Shown here: positions 7,308-16,143 of the stretch, in pieces | How positions within the stretch are numbered: the first letter of the stretch is position 1 | How the letters are laid out: every line of letters begins with the position of its first letter | NCBI GenBank assembly: GCA_039802205.1 | Contig: JBDRWD010000008.1 | Location: 1-64,000, forward strand | Direction: 5' to 3' | DNA length: 64,000 nt | Source: a candidate division WOR-3 bacterium | GTDB taxonomy: Bacteria; Hydrothermota; Tepidihabitantia; SM23-42; JAOAFX01 | Made by a program: the position numbers and the translations under genes | Notes under the pieces: model-generated | Database searches by the model: none | The model's input: only the letters and a program-made list of their open reading frames with translations | Told to the model about the DNA's origin: nothing

Positions 7308-8092
7308 AGCGGGTCGTAATTAAAGACACAATTATGGAACTATGGCGCGGGAATATTTCTTACGTCATTCTAACCATTATGGCAATCGGATTAATTCAGT
7401 CAATTTCTGCAACATATGCATTTAAGGAAATACAATGGGTTAAATCAATAGAAATAATAAATGTGAAGAAGTACGCTTACATGGGCAGTCTTTTTTTATT
7501 CTCTTTTATATGGAAAGGGATAGTAATTTCTGTATTAGGTTCCTTCGCTTTTTCAAAATATTCTTTTTCGGATAAACTATCTTTTTTGTATTTACCTCTT
7601 AAACGAAGTACCTACTTAGCCCTAAGGGCATTAGGATTTGTATTATTCATTTCAATTTTCTTTATTGTCTGGAATATTACTCTAACACTTTCAACAATTC
7701 CTTTAAAAACATTATCCACCATTGAAGTTCTCATTTTTTCAGTGATTGGTGATCTACTCTTTTTCCTCTTTTTATCTGTGCCGCTATTTTTTGGTCTTCA
7801 TCTTCCGCCCATTTCGGCAAGTTTTGCATCACTAATATTATTTTTTATAGGAACAGCGCATTTACTTTTGACTCCTTTCGTAAACCTTCAAATATCACCC
7901 AGGTTAGAGAAACTGTTAACTCAATTTCCTAATGTGATAAGTTTAGTTATGTATTTCCCGGCAAGGTATTTTAATGTCCCTCTTGGTTTATACGATCTCT
8001 ATCCGTCTCTTAAATCACTTGCACTGTATTTAATGCAATTTATTGCCTTTTTAGTTCTTTTCATATTAGGGCAAAAAAATATTGAGTTATGA
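7304..8092 (+). CDS. ABC-2-type permease subunit 1
   Basis: This is a 262-residue membrane protein with about six hydrophobic segments and an N-terminal cytoplasmic start typical of ABC-2 permeases. The start is TTG at 7304, overlapping the ATPase stop (TTGA); no ATG fits. The gene lies between the ATPase and a second permease. Sequence similarity to a named family is not evident by eye; the role follows from topology and context. Confidence 0.7.
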   Translation: MKRVVIKDTIMELWRGNISYVILTIMAIGLIQSISATYAFKEIQWVKSIEIINVKKYAYMGSLFLFSFIWKGIVISVLGSFAFSKYSFSDKLSFLYLPLKRSTYLALRALGFVLFISIFFIVWNITLTLSTIPLKTLSTIEVLIFSVIGDLLFFLFLSVPLFFGLHLPPISASFASLILFFIGTAHLLLTPFVNLQISPRLEKLLTQFPNVISLVMYFPARYFNVPLGLYDLYPSLKSLALYLMQFIAFLVLFILGQKNIEL

Positions 8093-8763
8093 ATTTCATT
8101 AAATTATTTCGTTATGAGTTCATCTCTTATTTCCGCAGGTGGCGCATTATTATTAATTTACCCATTCTACTATTTTTTAGTTTGATTTTTAGACATAATA
8201 CTACTGCGCCTAAATTTAATATCTCATTCTTTAGTAGTATATTTATTTATTTAGTTACATTTTTGAATTTAGATATAATGTGGGATTTTTTTAATAAGAA
8301 GTATGAATTTCCTTTCTTAATTCATTTTCCTTTTAAAAGAAAGGAAATTTTCATCGCAAAGTGGGTTTCGCTTTTATTTTATTTCGGTTTATTCTTATTA
8401 TTGTTTCTTATCACCACACAATTTCGGATGAGAAGAATATTTATTGAACCCTTTATTTACACTTTCCTTGAGTTAATTATATTTTTGAACATCATAACGA
8501 TATTCTCATTTTCCCGGACATTATATCTCCCTTTATTTGCTTTTATATTCTTTAATGTTGTCGCTATTTTATTAAGAGCCAATCTGTTTTCTTACAATGG
8601 TTATTTTAGAAAAGTATACATCATTATCGGACTTTTATTGCCGCCATTGAATAGCCTTATTATACATTCGCTTTCTATATTTGATGTCTTTTCTTTGGCA
8701 ATATATGTTTTTTTATTATTCATATTGGCAATATATTATGTTGAGAGATACGAATTTTCCTGA
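8089..8763 (+). CDS. ABC-2-type permease subunit 2
   Basis: This 224-residue, very hydrophobic protein starts at an ATGA overlap with the preceding permease. About six membrane segments are separated by short basic loops (for example HFPFKRKEIFIAKW, a coupling-helix-like stretch often seen in ABC-2 permeases). It probably pairs with the 7304 product. The following exporter gene starts inside its last codons in another frame. Confidence 0.7.
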   Translation: MNFIKLFRYEFISYFRRWRIIINLPILLFFSLIFRHNTTAPKFNISFFSSIFIYLVTFLNLDIMWDFFNKKYEFPFLIHFPFKRKEIFIAKWVSLLFYFGLFLLLFLITTQFRMRRIFIEPFIYTFLELIIFLNIITIFSFSRTLYLPLFAFIFFNVVAILLRANLFSYNGYFRKVYIIIGLLLPPLNSLIIHSLSIFDVFSLAIYVFLLFILAIYYVERYEFS

Positions 8764-10528
8764 CAGAAATAGTCTTTTTCATTTTGATGCCGATACCTTT
8801 TTGCTTCAACGAATACCTTTCTGGAGATTTATAAAATTTCTCGTCCCCTACTGGCGTAAGGGGCTTTTTGCCTTTATTTTTATGCTTCTATCAGTAGGAC
8901 TACAACTCCCAATGCCATTTTTGACGAGGTTTCTTATTGATAAGGTAATCGTTCTTAAAAGTTTTCAATTACTGAATATTATCGGGCTTGTCTTGATTGG
9001 CGTTCTTTTTATATATGCGGTCTCAACATTCTTACAGAGTTTCTTATTAACTACTTTCCGTGGACGAGTCTTGTTTGATATAAGACTAAAATTATTTGAG
9101 CACATACAAAAATTATCACTAACATTCTTCCATAAAGAAGAGACCGGTTATCTAATGTCCCGATTGAGTGATGATGTCAATGCAGTTCAGGGATTGCTTG
9201 CGGATACATTGGTCTCCGCAGGACAGAATATCTTGACTTTTATCGCTGGTGTTGGTTGCACGCTATATATCCATCCCAAACTTGCTTTAATCTGCTTTTT
9301 GATTCTGCCATTTTATCTACTGTCATTAATGGTATTTAATAAGAGAATTAGAAATATGAGTTATGAGGTGAGGGAAAGGTATGCCTTATTGAATAAAAAC
9401 CTACAGGAATTATTATCCGGGGTCTCGGTGATTAAGGCATTTACTGGAGAAAAGCGAGCAACGATAAAGATGGTTAAAAAGATAAGTGAGGCAATCCGTA
9501 AGGAGGTCAGGTTAGATATTACTGCCACGATTGCCTCTATCTCTTCGGCATTAATCTCTGCGGCAGGGCCGATTGTCTTAATCTGGTATGGTTGTGCAGA
9601 GATAATGAGGGGGAATTTAACGGTTGGTAGTTTGATTGCATTCAATTCTTTTATTGGCTATCTATTTGGACCAACGAGAAATTTGTATAATTTAAATCTT
9701 AATGTTCAACGCTCACTGACAGCAGTAGAAAGAATTTTTGAAATGCTTGATTTAGCACCTGAAAAAGACGGCAAAAAAGAGATTGAGATAAAAGAGGGCA
9801 GGGTTATATTTGAAAATGTCTCTTTTTCTTATAATGGGGCTGAGGAAGTATTAAAAGATATTTCATTTGAGGTAAACCCTGGTGAGATAGTTGCGATTGT
9901 GGGTCGAAGCGGTGTCGGTAAGACAACATTAGTCTCTTTACTTCCAAGATTCTTTGAGCCAGAAAGGGGGAGGATATTGATTGATGGTGAGGATATAAAA
10001 GATGTAAGATTAAAATCATTAAGGGGTCAAATTGGTATATGCTCACAGGATGTATTTTTATTTTCAGATACAATAAGGGAGAATATAAAATTTGGCAATC
10101 CCGAGGCAAAAGATGGTGCGATAGAAAATGCGGCAAGGTTGGCTTACGCAGATGAATTTATTAAAAACTTGCCGCAAGGATATGAAACAAAGGTAGGTGA
10201 GCGTGGTGTTAATCTTTCTGGTGGTGAGCGACAGCGGATTGCAATAGCGCGGGCTTTAATAAAAAATCCCAAGATTTTAATTCTTGATGAGGCGACTTCA
10301 CAATTGGATTCAGAATCAGAAAAGGCGATTCAAGAGGCATTAAAGAACTTATTAGAAAACCGCACCACTTTTATCATTACCCATAGATTATCAACAATTC
10401 GAAATGCGGATAAGATTTTGGTTTTAGATGAAGGCAAGATTGCTAGTATTGGAAGGCATGAAGAATTGTATAGTACCTGTGCGGTTTATAGACATCTTTA
10501 TGATGAGCAATTTTTGAAACAAGATTAA
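8738..10528 (+). CDS. MsbA/LmrA-like ABC exporter (fused membrane and ATPase domains)
   Basis: From the ATG at 8738 the product is 596 residues; the longer frame from 8681 would lie within the preceding permease gene and encodes an unlikely Tyr-rich start. Six membrane helices with the intracellular coupling motif (FHKEETGYLMSRLSDD) lead into a nucleotide-binding domain: Walker A GRSGVGKTT, signature LSGGERQR, Walker B ILILDEA, H-loop ITHRLST. It has no C39 peptidase domain, so if it exports the peptide, leader removal must be done by another protein. Codon use is closer to the core genes than that of the genes before it, so it may have joined the locus separately. Confidence 0.88.
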   Translation: MLRDTNFPDRNSLFHFDADTFLLQRIPFWRFIKFLVPYWRKGLFAFIFMLLSVGLQLPMPFLTRFLIDKVIVLKSFQLLNIIGLVLIGVLFIYAVSTFLQSFLLTTFRGRVLFDIRLKLFEHIQKLSLTFFHKEETGYLMSRLSDDVNAVQGLLADTLVSAGQNILTFIAGVGCTLYIHPKLALICFLILPFYLLSLMVFNKRIRNMSYEVRERYALLNKNLQELLSGVSVIKAFTGEKRATIKMVKKISEAIRKEVRLDITATIASISSALISAAGPIVLIWYGCAEIMRGNLTVGSLIAFNSFIGYLFGPTRNLYNLNLNVQRSLTAVERIFEMLDLAPEKDGKKEIEIKEGRVIFENVSFSYNGAEEVLKDISFEVNPGEIVAIVGRSGVGKTTLVSLLPRFFEPERGRILIDGEDIKDVRLKSLRGQIGICSQDVFLFSDTIRENIKFGNPEAKDGAIENAARLAYADEFIKNLPQGYETKVGERGVNLSGGERQRIAIARALIKNPKILILDEATSQLDSESEKAIQEALKNLLENRTTFIITHRLSTIRNADKILVLDEGKIASIGRHEELYSTCAVYRHLYDEQFLKQD

Positions 10529-10671
10529 TGACGTAAAATATATTTAAAAGTTAATGTATTTCTTAAGACTTGCAATAAATTCAATAGAGGCAGTTTCTCA
10601 CCACCCTGTTGTTTAGACAGGCATGGTTATTGGTCTTTGGGCATGTCAGCCTGTAATAATAAAAATTTATT

Positions 10672-10735
10672 TCCATCCCGCAGCGAGAAGGGTCCTGGAA
10701 AAAGTCGTGCTCCTCGGGGACCGGGGTGGGTGTTG
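10672..10735 (+). repeat. Island repeat, copy 3 (3' part only)
   Basis: It matches 53-116 of copy 1 with no visible difference over 64 bases and includes the GTGTTG tail that copy 2 lacks. The hairpin half of the repeat is absent. GGGGTGG ends 44 nt before the ATG at 10773. Confidence 0.9.
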
Positions 10736-10760
10736 ACAAAAATCATGAAGTGTATAAAAT
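10733..10760 (+). promoter_or_regulatory. Possible promoter at the end of repeat copy 3
   Basis: TTGACA (10733-10738), 16 bp, TAAAAT (10755-10760). If used, transcription would start inside or after the AAGGAGG box (10761-10767) of the gene at 10773, which argues against it being the main promoter. Confidence 0.35.
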
Positions 10761-10772
10761 AAGGAGGTTATT

Positions 10773-10928
10773 ATGGCGAACAAAATAAAAACTTTGCTGT
10801 GTCTATATACAGTGGTGATGCTGGGATTTGCTGGCACATACTATTTCATAAAAGAAGGTGACGTCGGCAACCCAACACAATCACCGAATGCACCAGGTCC
10901 ACAGCCTGTAGAATATAAGTTGGTTTAG
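10773..10928 (+). CDS. Short membrane/secreted peptide (possibly the 5' part of a frameshifted gene)
   Basis: This is a 51-residue product with AAGGAGG (10761-10767) before the ATG. It has a basic start, one hydrophobic segment (about residues 8-25, signal peptide or anchor) and a Pro/Gly/Asn-rich tail. It is too short for most callers. The next frame begins 8 nt after its stop and is open from just upstream of it, so 10773-11290 may once have encoded one secreted protein of about 170 residues. It is the third small peptide gene placed right after the island repeat. Confidence 0.6.
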   Translation: MANKIKTLLCLYTVVMLGFAGTYYFIKEGDVGNPTQSPNAPGPQPVEYKLV

Positions 10929-10936
10929 GGGGCAGT

Positions 10937-11290
10937 GTGGATGCAGGTACTGTAGAAGGTTACTCTTACGCTTCCTGGATTACAACATACACCAAAAATA
11001 ATAGTAAATATGCTGAAGGTGGTTCAAGGACCGGCAGAACATGGGTTCCAGGGAAGTTATTCTTGATGGCACGCAATGCATGCTTGTGGGATGATAATCC
11101 AAATATCATATTCCCAAGAGTACTCTTTAAACCCGACTCTACATACCATCCGGCGTGGGGTTATAATACTCAGTGGACTATAATAAGGCAATATCCTACA
11201 GGGACAACTGCGAGATGGCAACAAAAGGGGTGGCATAAGTACAGTGTCGATCAAACTCCGTATGTGACGAATGTAGTAAAACAGTATTAG
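10937..11290 (+). CDS. Trp/Tyr-rich protein, likely the body of a secreted protein split by a frameshift
   Basis: The frame gives 117 residues from a GTG at 10937; no ATG or ribosome site is present. In this frame the codons before the GTG read VGLGGS, a natural continuation of the Pro/Gly-rich tail of the 10773 product. The sequence has features of secreted beta proteins (many Trp, Tyr, Thr, Gly). I recognise no family. Either a one-base slip near 10918 broke the gene, or a programmed shift joins the parts. Confidence 0.5.
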   Translation: MDAGTVEGYSYASWITTYTKNNSKYAEGGSRTGRTWVPGKLFLMARNACLWDDNPNIIFPRVLFKPDSTYHPAWGYNTQWTIIRQYPTGTTARWQQKGWHKYSVDQTPYVTNVVKQY

Positions 11291-11297
11291 TTTAATG

Positions 11298-11336
11298 GCA
11301 GAAGGAGGAAGGGATATTAAACCTTCCTCCTTCTGC
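11298..11336. terminator. 15-bp perfect hairpin after the third repeat-linked gene
   Basis: GCAGAAGGAGGAAGG (11298-11312) pairs perfectly with 11322-11336 around a 9-nt loop. It starts 7 nt after the stop at 11290 and lacks a T-run. The left arm is purine-rich and Shine-Dalgarno-like. It is the same position and type as the hairpins at 569 and 4381. Confidence 0.65.
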
Positions 11337-11356
11337 ACAGTAAAAAGGAGTGAAAA

Positions 11357-11959
11357 ATGAAAAAAACGAATATAAAATGCATTACATTAATAGCCATTAC
11401 AATCACACTGGTTTCCGCTGAACAAAGTGTGGAAGTAGGGATTAAGATAACCAGATTTGCAACCCATTGTGTTACTTATTATTCAGAAGGATACTGGAAT
11501 GTGGACTGGTGGTATGAGCCATATTGGGGGTTCAACATTGAAGTGCTTGCAGGGCTGGTAAAAAATTTGTATCTTAGATTTGAAATGATTGAGGCGCGTA
11601 AGTATACAGGTAATGGTGGAACAGGATTTAACATATTCTATGACCTGGCTACAGATATCGAATATTTTATTCCTATCGGTCGCAAAATTTCCCCTTTAGT
11701 ATATGCTGGAATAAAATATAAGCGATATGATAATAAACCATTTAATGACCCAAGAAATGGACATATTCATCATGAATATTATCTTGGGAGTGGTATTACT
11801 TATAGATTGAACAAGCAGAGCAAGATTATTTTAGAAATCCAGTTGTTCAATGATTTTACGATCTGGCGTGAATTTGCTCCAACGGATATGCTTTATGGAG
11901 GTTCGGGTCGAACAATTGGTTTTGGACGGGCAAATTTAGGTTATAGAATTAAACTATAG
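11357..11959 (+). CDS. Predicted outer-membrane beta-barrel protein
   Basis: This 200-residue protein has a signal peptide (KK start, hydrophobic to about residue 19, cleavage near VSA). The mature part has alternating hydrophobic strands with aromatic girdles (YLRFEMIEARKY, PLVYAGIKYKRY) and ends in NLGYRIKL, the kind of last strand seen in outer-membrane barrels. AAAAGGAG precedes the ATG. A decayed paralogue lies directly downstream at 12127-12539. Specific function unknown. Confidence 0.65.
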   Translation: MKKTNIKCITLIAITITLVSAEQSVEVGIKITRFATHCVTYYSEGYWNVDWWYEPYWGFNIEVLAGLVKNLYLRFEMIEARKYTGNGGTGFNIFYDLATDIEYFIPIGRKISPLVYAGIKYKRYDNKPFNDPRNGHIHHEYYLGSGITYRLNKQSKIILEIQLFNDFTIWREFAPTDMLYGGSGRTIGFGRANLGYRIKL

Positions 11960-12126
11960 CAACAGAAGATGGCACTTCTGGTGCTATTATTTTAGCAAAC
12001 CACCCAACCCTGTGTTGAATTAGGATGCAAATTTACAAAATTTAATACTACTTTTGTCACAGAACGGCGGTGCTTTAAAATATGGATTTTAGAGAACTGT
12101 TTAGGTACGAATGCTGAAGGTCTACT

Positions 12127-12539
12127 TTGTTTTTTTTCAACAATTTATATTGCCGCTTGGAACTTATTGAACTCCGCAAATATGTATACACAGGTGAAAT
12201 TCAGTGTGTAGCATTATCAAATCTCGCTATGAATCTGAAGTATCAAATACCAATTAGATACCGCGTGAAACCTTTCGTATATTGTGGAATTAAATATGGG
12301 CATCTTTTTATCACGTCCAACCTGATACTTTTTTGGATATATTTAATCATGAATTCCATTTTGGTTATGGCCTAACATGCCAATTAGGGCTTAAATTCAA
12401 AATTGTCTTTGAAAGTCAGTTATACAGTGATAATAAATGGTGGTGGACAGATAGTTTAGGAATAACTCACCATCGTATTCAAACCTGGGGTTTTGAAAAA
12501 TTAAGTTTGGGTTTAAGATATAAATTTATCACTTTATGA
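12127..12539 (+). pseudogene. Decayed tandem copy of the 11357 barrel gene
   Basis: Two frames (12127-12375 and 12333-12539) together align along the 11357 product: NLYCRLELIELRKY against NLYLRFEMIEARKY, PFVYCGIKYGH against PLVYAGIKYKR, and KLSLGLRYKFITL against RANLGYRIKL. The N-terminal third with signal peptide is missing and the frame changes near 12310-12340. No ribosome site or good start is present. It is a relic of a tandem duplication. Confidence 0.75.
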
Positions 12540-12652
12540 GAGAATATTCCAAACCAATATTCGCAACATTTGTGTCCAGTATTTGCAGAATCGGCTTTTA
12601 GTCGCAATAAAATTGAATATCGGAACATCTACGAAGACTGAAAATTTGTGTA

Positions 12653-12680
12653 TTGACAGAATCCATTTAATATATAGAAT
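12653..12680 (+). promoter_or_regulatory. Promoter of the PHP-domain gene
   Basis: TTGACA (12653-12658), 16 bp, TAGAAT (12675-12680). It gives a leader of about 55 nt before the ATG at 12740, which has AAAGGAGG before it. The stretch 12540-12652 shows nothing else. Confidence 0.6.
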
Positions 12681-12739
12681 TTTACAGCATTATGGACATA
12701 ATTTAATTTCTAAAAAAGGTATGTTATAAAGGAGGTTTT

Positions 12740-14794
12740 ATGGCGGTCTTTATAAATGTTATGGGAATTATCTATTTAGCAGTCGGTCTCTTACCCCTTG
12801 AGACTGATAAAGTATTAATGAAAGGCACTGGAAAAATTGAAGAAAGCGGAAGTTATACTATCCAATTCTCTCTTCCTGAAACAAAGAATGGCTTATTTCT
12901 TAACATTGAGGAATTACCTTCATTTAAGGTTTATATAAATGGTTCATTTTTTTCTGAATTCCACAATCAAAATAGAGTGACGCTCAATTTGAATGCAGTA
13001 AAACATACTCTGGAAAAAGTCAATAGAATAGAAATCCAAGCTTCTGTAAATACTCCTGATTTTTATTATCTCTTATGGCAGTCTGATTTTAACTGGCATT
13101 TTGGAACCTTGCATATCCATACAACATACTCTGATGGTGTTCATACCGTATCAGAACTTCTGCATCTCGTGAATAACGAAGGCGGAAATTTTTGTGCTAT
13201 CACTGACCATGATACACTGGGAGCGTGTTATGATACTGCCTTTCATAGAACAGGAAATTGTGAGCCAATAAGAGGCACCGAATGGACGACCGACTCTGGT
13301 CATGCAAATATTTTAGGACCTGAAGGTGCAAACACTTTTTATCATGGTTCAATCTTTCAAATGATTGACGATGCTACATATCGCGGTGGTTTAGTGCAAA
13401 TAAACCATCCCTGTGACGATGAACTTGGAATGGGCTGGGACCGGTATCCGATTTTGGACCCAGGTATTGATGTAATTGAAATATTCAATAATTTCACCTG
13501 GTTTCCTGAAAAAAAATACCGTAGTGATCCAGAGGCTGTAGCCTGGTGGCAGCAGTTATTATGCGGTGGAAAAAGAATCGCAGGTGTTGGGAATTCTGAT
13601 TATCACGGCAATATTCCTGGAGAACACCCACTGACATCTCATTCTGCTGTCTTTGCCCGTTCAAACCATCCTGATACAATATTGAAGGCATTGAAATTAG
13701 GCAGAGTGATGGCTTGTGATGAAATGGATGACTCCAGATTGTATATTTATGCGGACACGAATAATAACAATGTTATGGACCTGATTATGGGAGAGAATGT
13801 TTCAATCAAAACTGGCAGTAAAACAATTAAATTTAGACTTGAGGTTGACGACGCCGACCCCTTTGACAGAGTTCTGGTATTTTCAAAAGAAGGTGAAATT
13901 TATAGTCATACAATTATTTTTGGTGGTGATTACGATTACGAATGGCAGAGAACTTACACTGCCAATGACACAAATTTTATGCGTGTGGAGTTAAGAAGTG
14001 TTGTAGGTGATTATGAATACTGCACAAATCCCATTTATGTTAATTATCCTGATTATGAATTAGGTCCCTGTAATTTAGCTATTAAGCCTATATTTCCTGA
14101 GACCACATATGTTAATACTGATACAAATTTGAGTTTCTGGTTGGGCAATACAGGTCTTGTTTCGCCTTATAGGTTTGGAATACTATCAGCAGTGGATACA
14201 CTTGAGTTTGATATTATCGGATGGCAGGGGACTGGTCCGGGCATTGGCGAGGTTATACACACACCTAATCTTTCTGGTTATGAGATAATTGAATGGCGAG
14301 GTGGCTACCCTTATTCTGTCCGTCTTGCTCCGCGTGATTCTTTCAATTATTGGTTAAGAATAAGAGCAAAGAAAGAAGGGTATGGCAAGATTTATTCTCG
14401 GAGTTGGGCTGATGATAGATTGTTCATAATAGAAAAGGAGCCGGTGTCTGGATTTTTTGGTCCTGATGGTCAATACTGGAAGGTTGATTCTATGTATGTG
14501 AAACCAGGAGGCGGTATAAAGGAAGAATTTTCAATATCCCATCATAGTTCACCAATCTTTTCCTGCCAACCCAATCCTGCCAAAGATAGGGTGCAAATTC
14601 TCCTGCCTGAAGAGTTAATAAAAAGCAAAAAATTCTCATTAAAAATATATGATGTGCAGGGAAGTCTTGTATATGATTTTCCCACAAACATTGAACCTGT
14701 ATGGAATTTGAATAAAGTAAAAAGTGGGGTCTATTTTATAGTCCTAAAAACAGGTTCTGCAGAAATAGTTAAAAAAATAGTTATAATCAACTAA
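12740..14794 (+). CDS. Secreted PHP-domain (CehA/McbA-like) metallohydrolase with sorting domain
   Basis: This is a 684-residue protein with a weak signal peptide. A short N-terminal sandwich (residues 25-110) is followed by a PHP metal-dependent phosphoesterase domain: LHIHTTYSDG gives the HxH and Asp ligands, AITDHDTLG the next His/Asp pair, INHPC and GNSDYHG the remaining His ligands. These motifs match the CehA/McbA branch of periplasmic PHP hydrolases. Domains after about residue 340 are Ig-like, and the end (QPNPAKDR, IYDVQGSLV, GVYFIVLKT, KKIVIIN) is a type IX-style sorting domain. It is likely a surface phosphodiesterase or phosphatase; the substrate is unknown. Confidence 0.85.
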   Translation: MAVFINVMGIIYLAVGLLPLETDKVLMKGTGKIEESGSYTIQFSLPETKNGLFLNIEELPSFKVYINGSFFSEFHNQNRVTLNLNAVKHTLEKVNRIEIQASVNTPDFYYLLWQSDFNWHFGTLHIHTTYSDGVHTVSELLHLVNNEGGNFCAITDHDTLGACYDTAFHRTGNCEPIRGTEWTTDSGHANILGPEGANTFYHGSIFQMIDDATYRGGLVQINHPCDDELGMGWDRYPILDPGIDVIEIFNNFTWFPEKKYRSDPEAVAWWQQLLCGGKRIAGVGNSDYHGNIPGEHPLTSHSAVFARSNHPDTILKALKLGRVMACDEMDDSRLYIYADTNNNNVMDLIMGENVSIKTGSKTIKFRLEVDDADPFDRVLVFSKEGEIYSHTIIFGGDYDYEWQRTYTANDTNFMRVELRSVVGDYEYCTNPIYVNYPDYELGPCNLAIKPIFPETTYVNTDTNLSFWLGNTGLVSPYRFGILSAVDTLEFDIIGWQGTGPGIGEVIHTPNLSGYEIIEWRGGYPYSVRLAPRDSFNYWLRIRAKKEGYGKIYSRSWADDRLFIIEKEPVSGFFGPDGQYWKVDSMYVKPGGGIKEEFSISHHSSPIFSCQPNPAKDRVQILLPEELIKSKKFSLKIYDVQGSLVYDFPTNIEPVWNLNKVKSGVYFIVLKTGSAEIVKKIVIIN

Positions 14795-14921
14795 AAAGTG
14801 GTTTGATTGTGTAGAAAAGGCTATTAATTTAATTTCTCCTCTTTCTTTCCTATATTGTGATTGCCTTATTCTCCACTTGACAGCAAAAAATCTTGTATAA
14901 ACTCTAACCAGGGAGGTTTAA

Positions 14922-15965
14922 ATGAGTAAACATTTTCTAAAAACCTTCATTTTTCTACTGATTGTAGTCTTCATAAACTCTGCACAATCGCAAACCCAAA
15001 AACAGAATTTACACACTAAGATTGCATCATTAAAATTCATTTCACCGGATGAACTTGTTGATAATCTTCTAAAACAAAGACAATTGGATGATAATTATAT
15101 TCTTAAAACAAAACAGGGTGATGTCAAACTTCTTGTCAATAACTCAACAAATCAATTATTGCTCACCGGAGACTCAATTTCGATTTCTGAAGCAAAAAAT
15201 ATGATTGAATTTTTAGATGTGGCACCAAGGCAGATTGTGGTCGAAGCCAAAATAGTAGAACTCAATAATTCAAGAATGAAGGAATTGGGTTTTGATTGGC
15301 AGAAATTTTTGGATAACACAAGAATTAGCGAGCAACTATTAGTTGATGCATATCAAGTGAAAAGGCAATATCAGGGTAACGAAGCAGAAGAAAAAAGCAT
15401 TCATACTGCGTTAAACGGCTTTATCCAGCATACCATATCTATTGGTGACCTATTAAAAATTATTCAGGAAAATGACATTGGCAAAATAACGAATACACCA
15501 CAAATAGTTACGATCAACAACAAGACCGGTATTCTATTAGATGGTTCACGGGTGACCTATGTAGCACGCTATTCAAGTTATGCTAATATCTATGAAACTT
15601 CGGAATTGAATGCTGGTCTTTATCTTGAAGTAACCCCTTCTTTAGGTGATAATGACTACTTAAGACTTGATGTAAAAGCAAAAATCACGAGCCTGGGTGA
15701 GGTTATTGGTGGGAGTCCGAGCGAACTTGGACAGCAAGTTCAAAACACGGTAATAGTAAAGAATGGTCAGGAATTCCTGCTGGGCAGTTTTAAGAAAACA
15801 GAAAAAGTGAAAATAAAGAGAAAAACTCCGATTCTCGGCACAATATTGCCATTTCTATTCTCACGCACATATGAGGTTGATACCGCTAAGGATTTTCTGG
15901 TTATATTAAAACCGATTGTCGTTGACCTTAATCCACCGGTACCACCGAAAATAGAAGAAAAATAA
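14922..15965 (+). CDS. Secretin-domain protein (GspD/PilQ-like), orphan
   Basis: This 347-residue protein has a signal peptide (to about residue 23, NSAQSQ) and GGAGG before the ATG. Residues 35-100 form an N1/STN-like domain with the VDxLL... and TNQLLLTGD pattern. From about residue 105 the secretin core follows: QIVVEAKIVELN, the IGDLLKIIQENDIGKITNTPQIVTINN region, the ITPxL-like LEVTPSL and the closing NTVIVKNGQEFLLGSFK. It is shorter than full type II secretins (usually above 600 residues), and no other secretion genes adjoin it. It may be part of an outer-membrane pilotin-like or pilus system, or stand alone. Confidence 0.85.
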   Translation: MSKHFLKTFIFLLIVVFINSAQSQTQKQNLHTKIASLKFISPDELVDNLLKQRQLDDNYILKTKQGDVKLLVNNSTNQLLLTGDSISISEAKNMIEFLDVAPRQIVVEAKIVELNNSRMKELGFDWQKFLDNTRISEQLLVDAYQVKRQYQGNEAEEKSIHTALNGFIQHTISIGDLLKIIQENDIGKITNTPQIVTINNKTGILLDGSRVTYVARYSSYANIYETSELNAGLYLEVTPSLGDNDYLRLDVKAKITSLGEVIGGSPSELGQQVQNTVIVKNGQEFLLGSFKKTEKVKIKRKTPILGTILPFLFSRTYEVDTAKDFLVILKPIVVDLNPPVPPKIEEK

Positions 15966-16143
15966 ACTATATTACGCAAGCCGATTTAATTAAACGACTA
16001 AACAACGCATCAGCAAGCTGGTGCACTCCAGTTCTACTCTTCATCCACAAGTTGATGTACTCCATTTTGCAGAGCAATCTCTGCCACTACAGTACTTTAA
16101 CTTTAATCCTCATATTCTTTTTTTGCGTTTTCTGCAAGTGGAA

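Noticed and set aside
8681-8737. N-terminal extension of the ABC exporter
   Set aside because: It lies wholly inside the preceding permease gene and encodes a Tyr/Phe-rich stretch unlike exporter starts.
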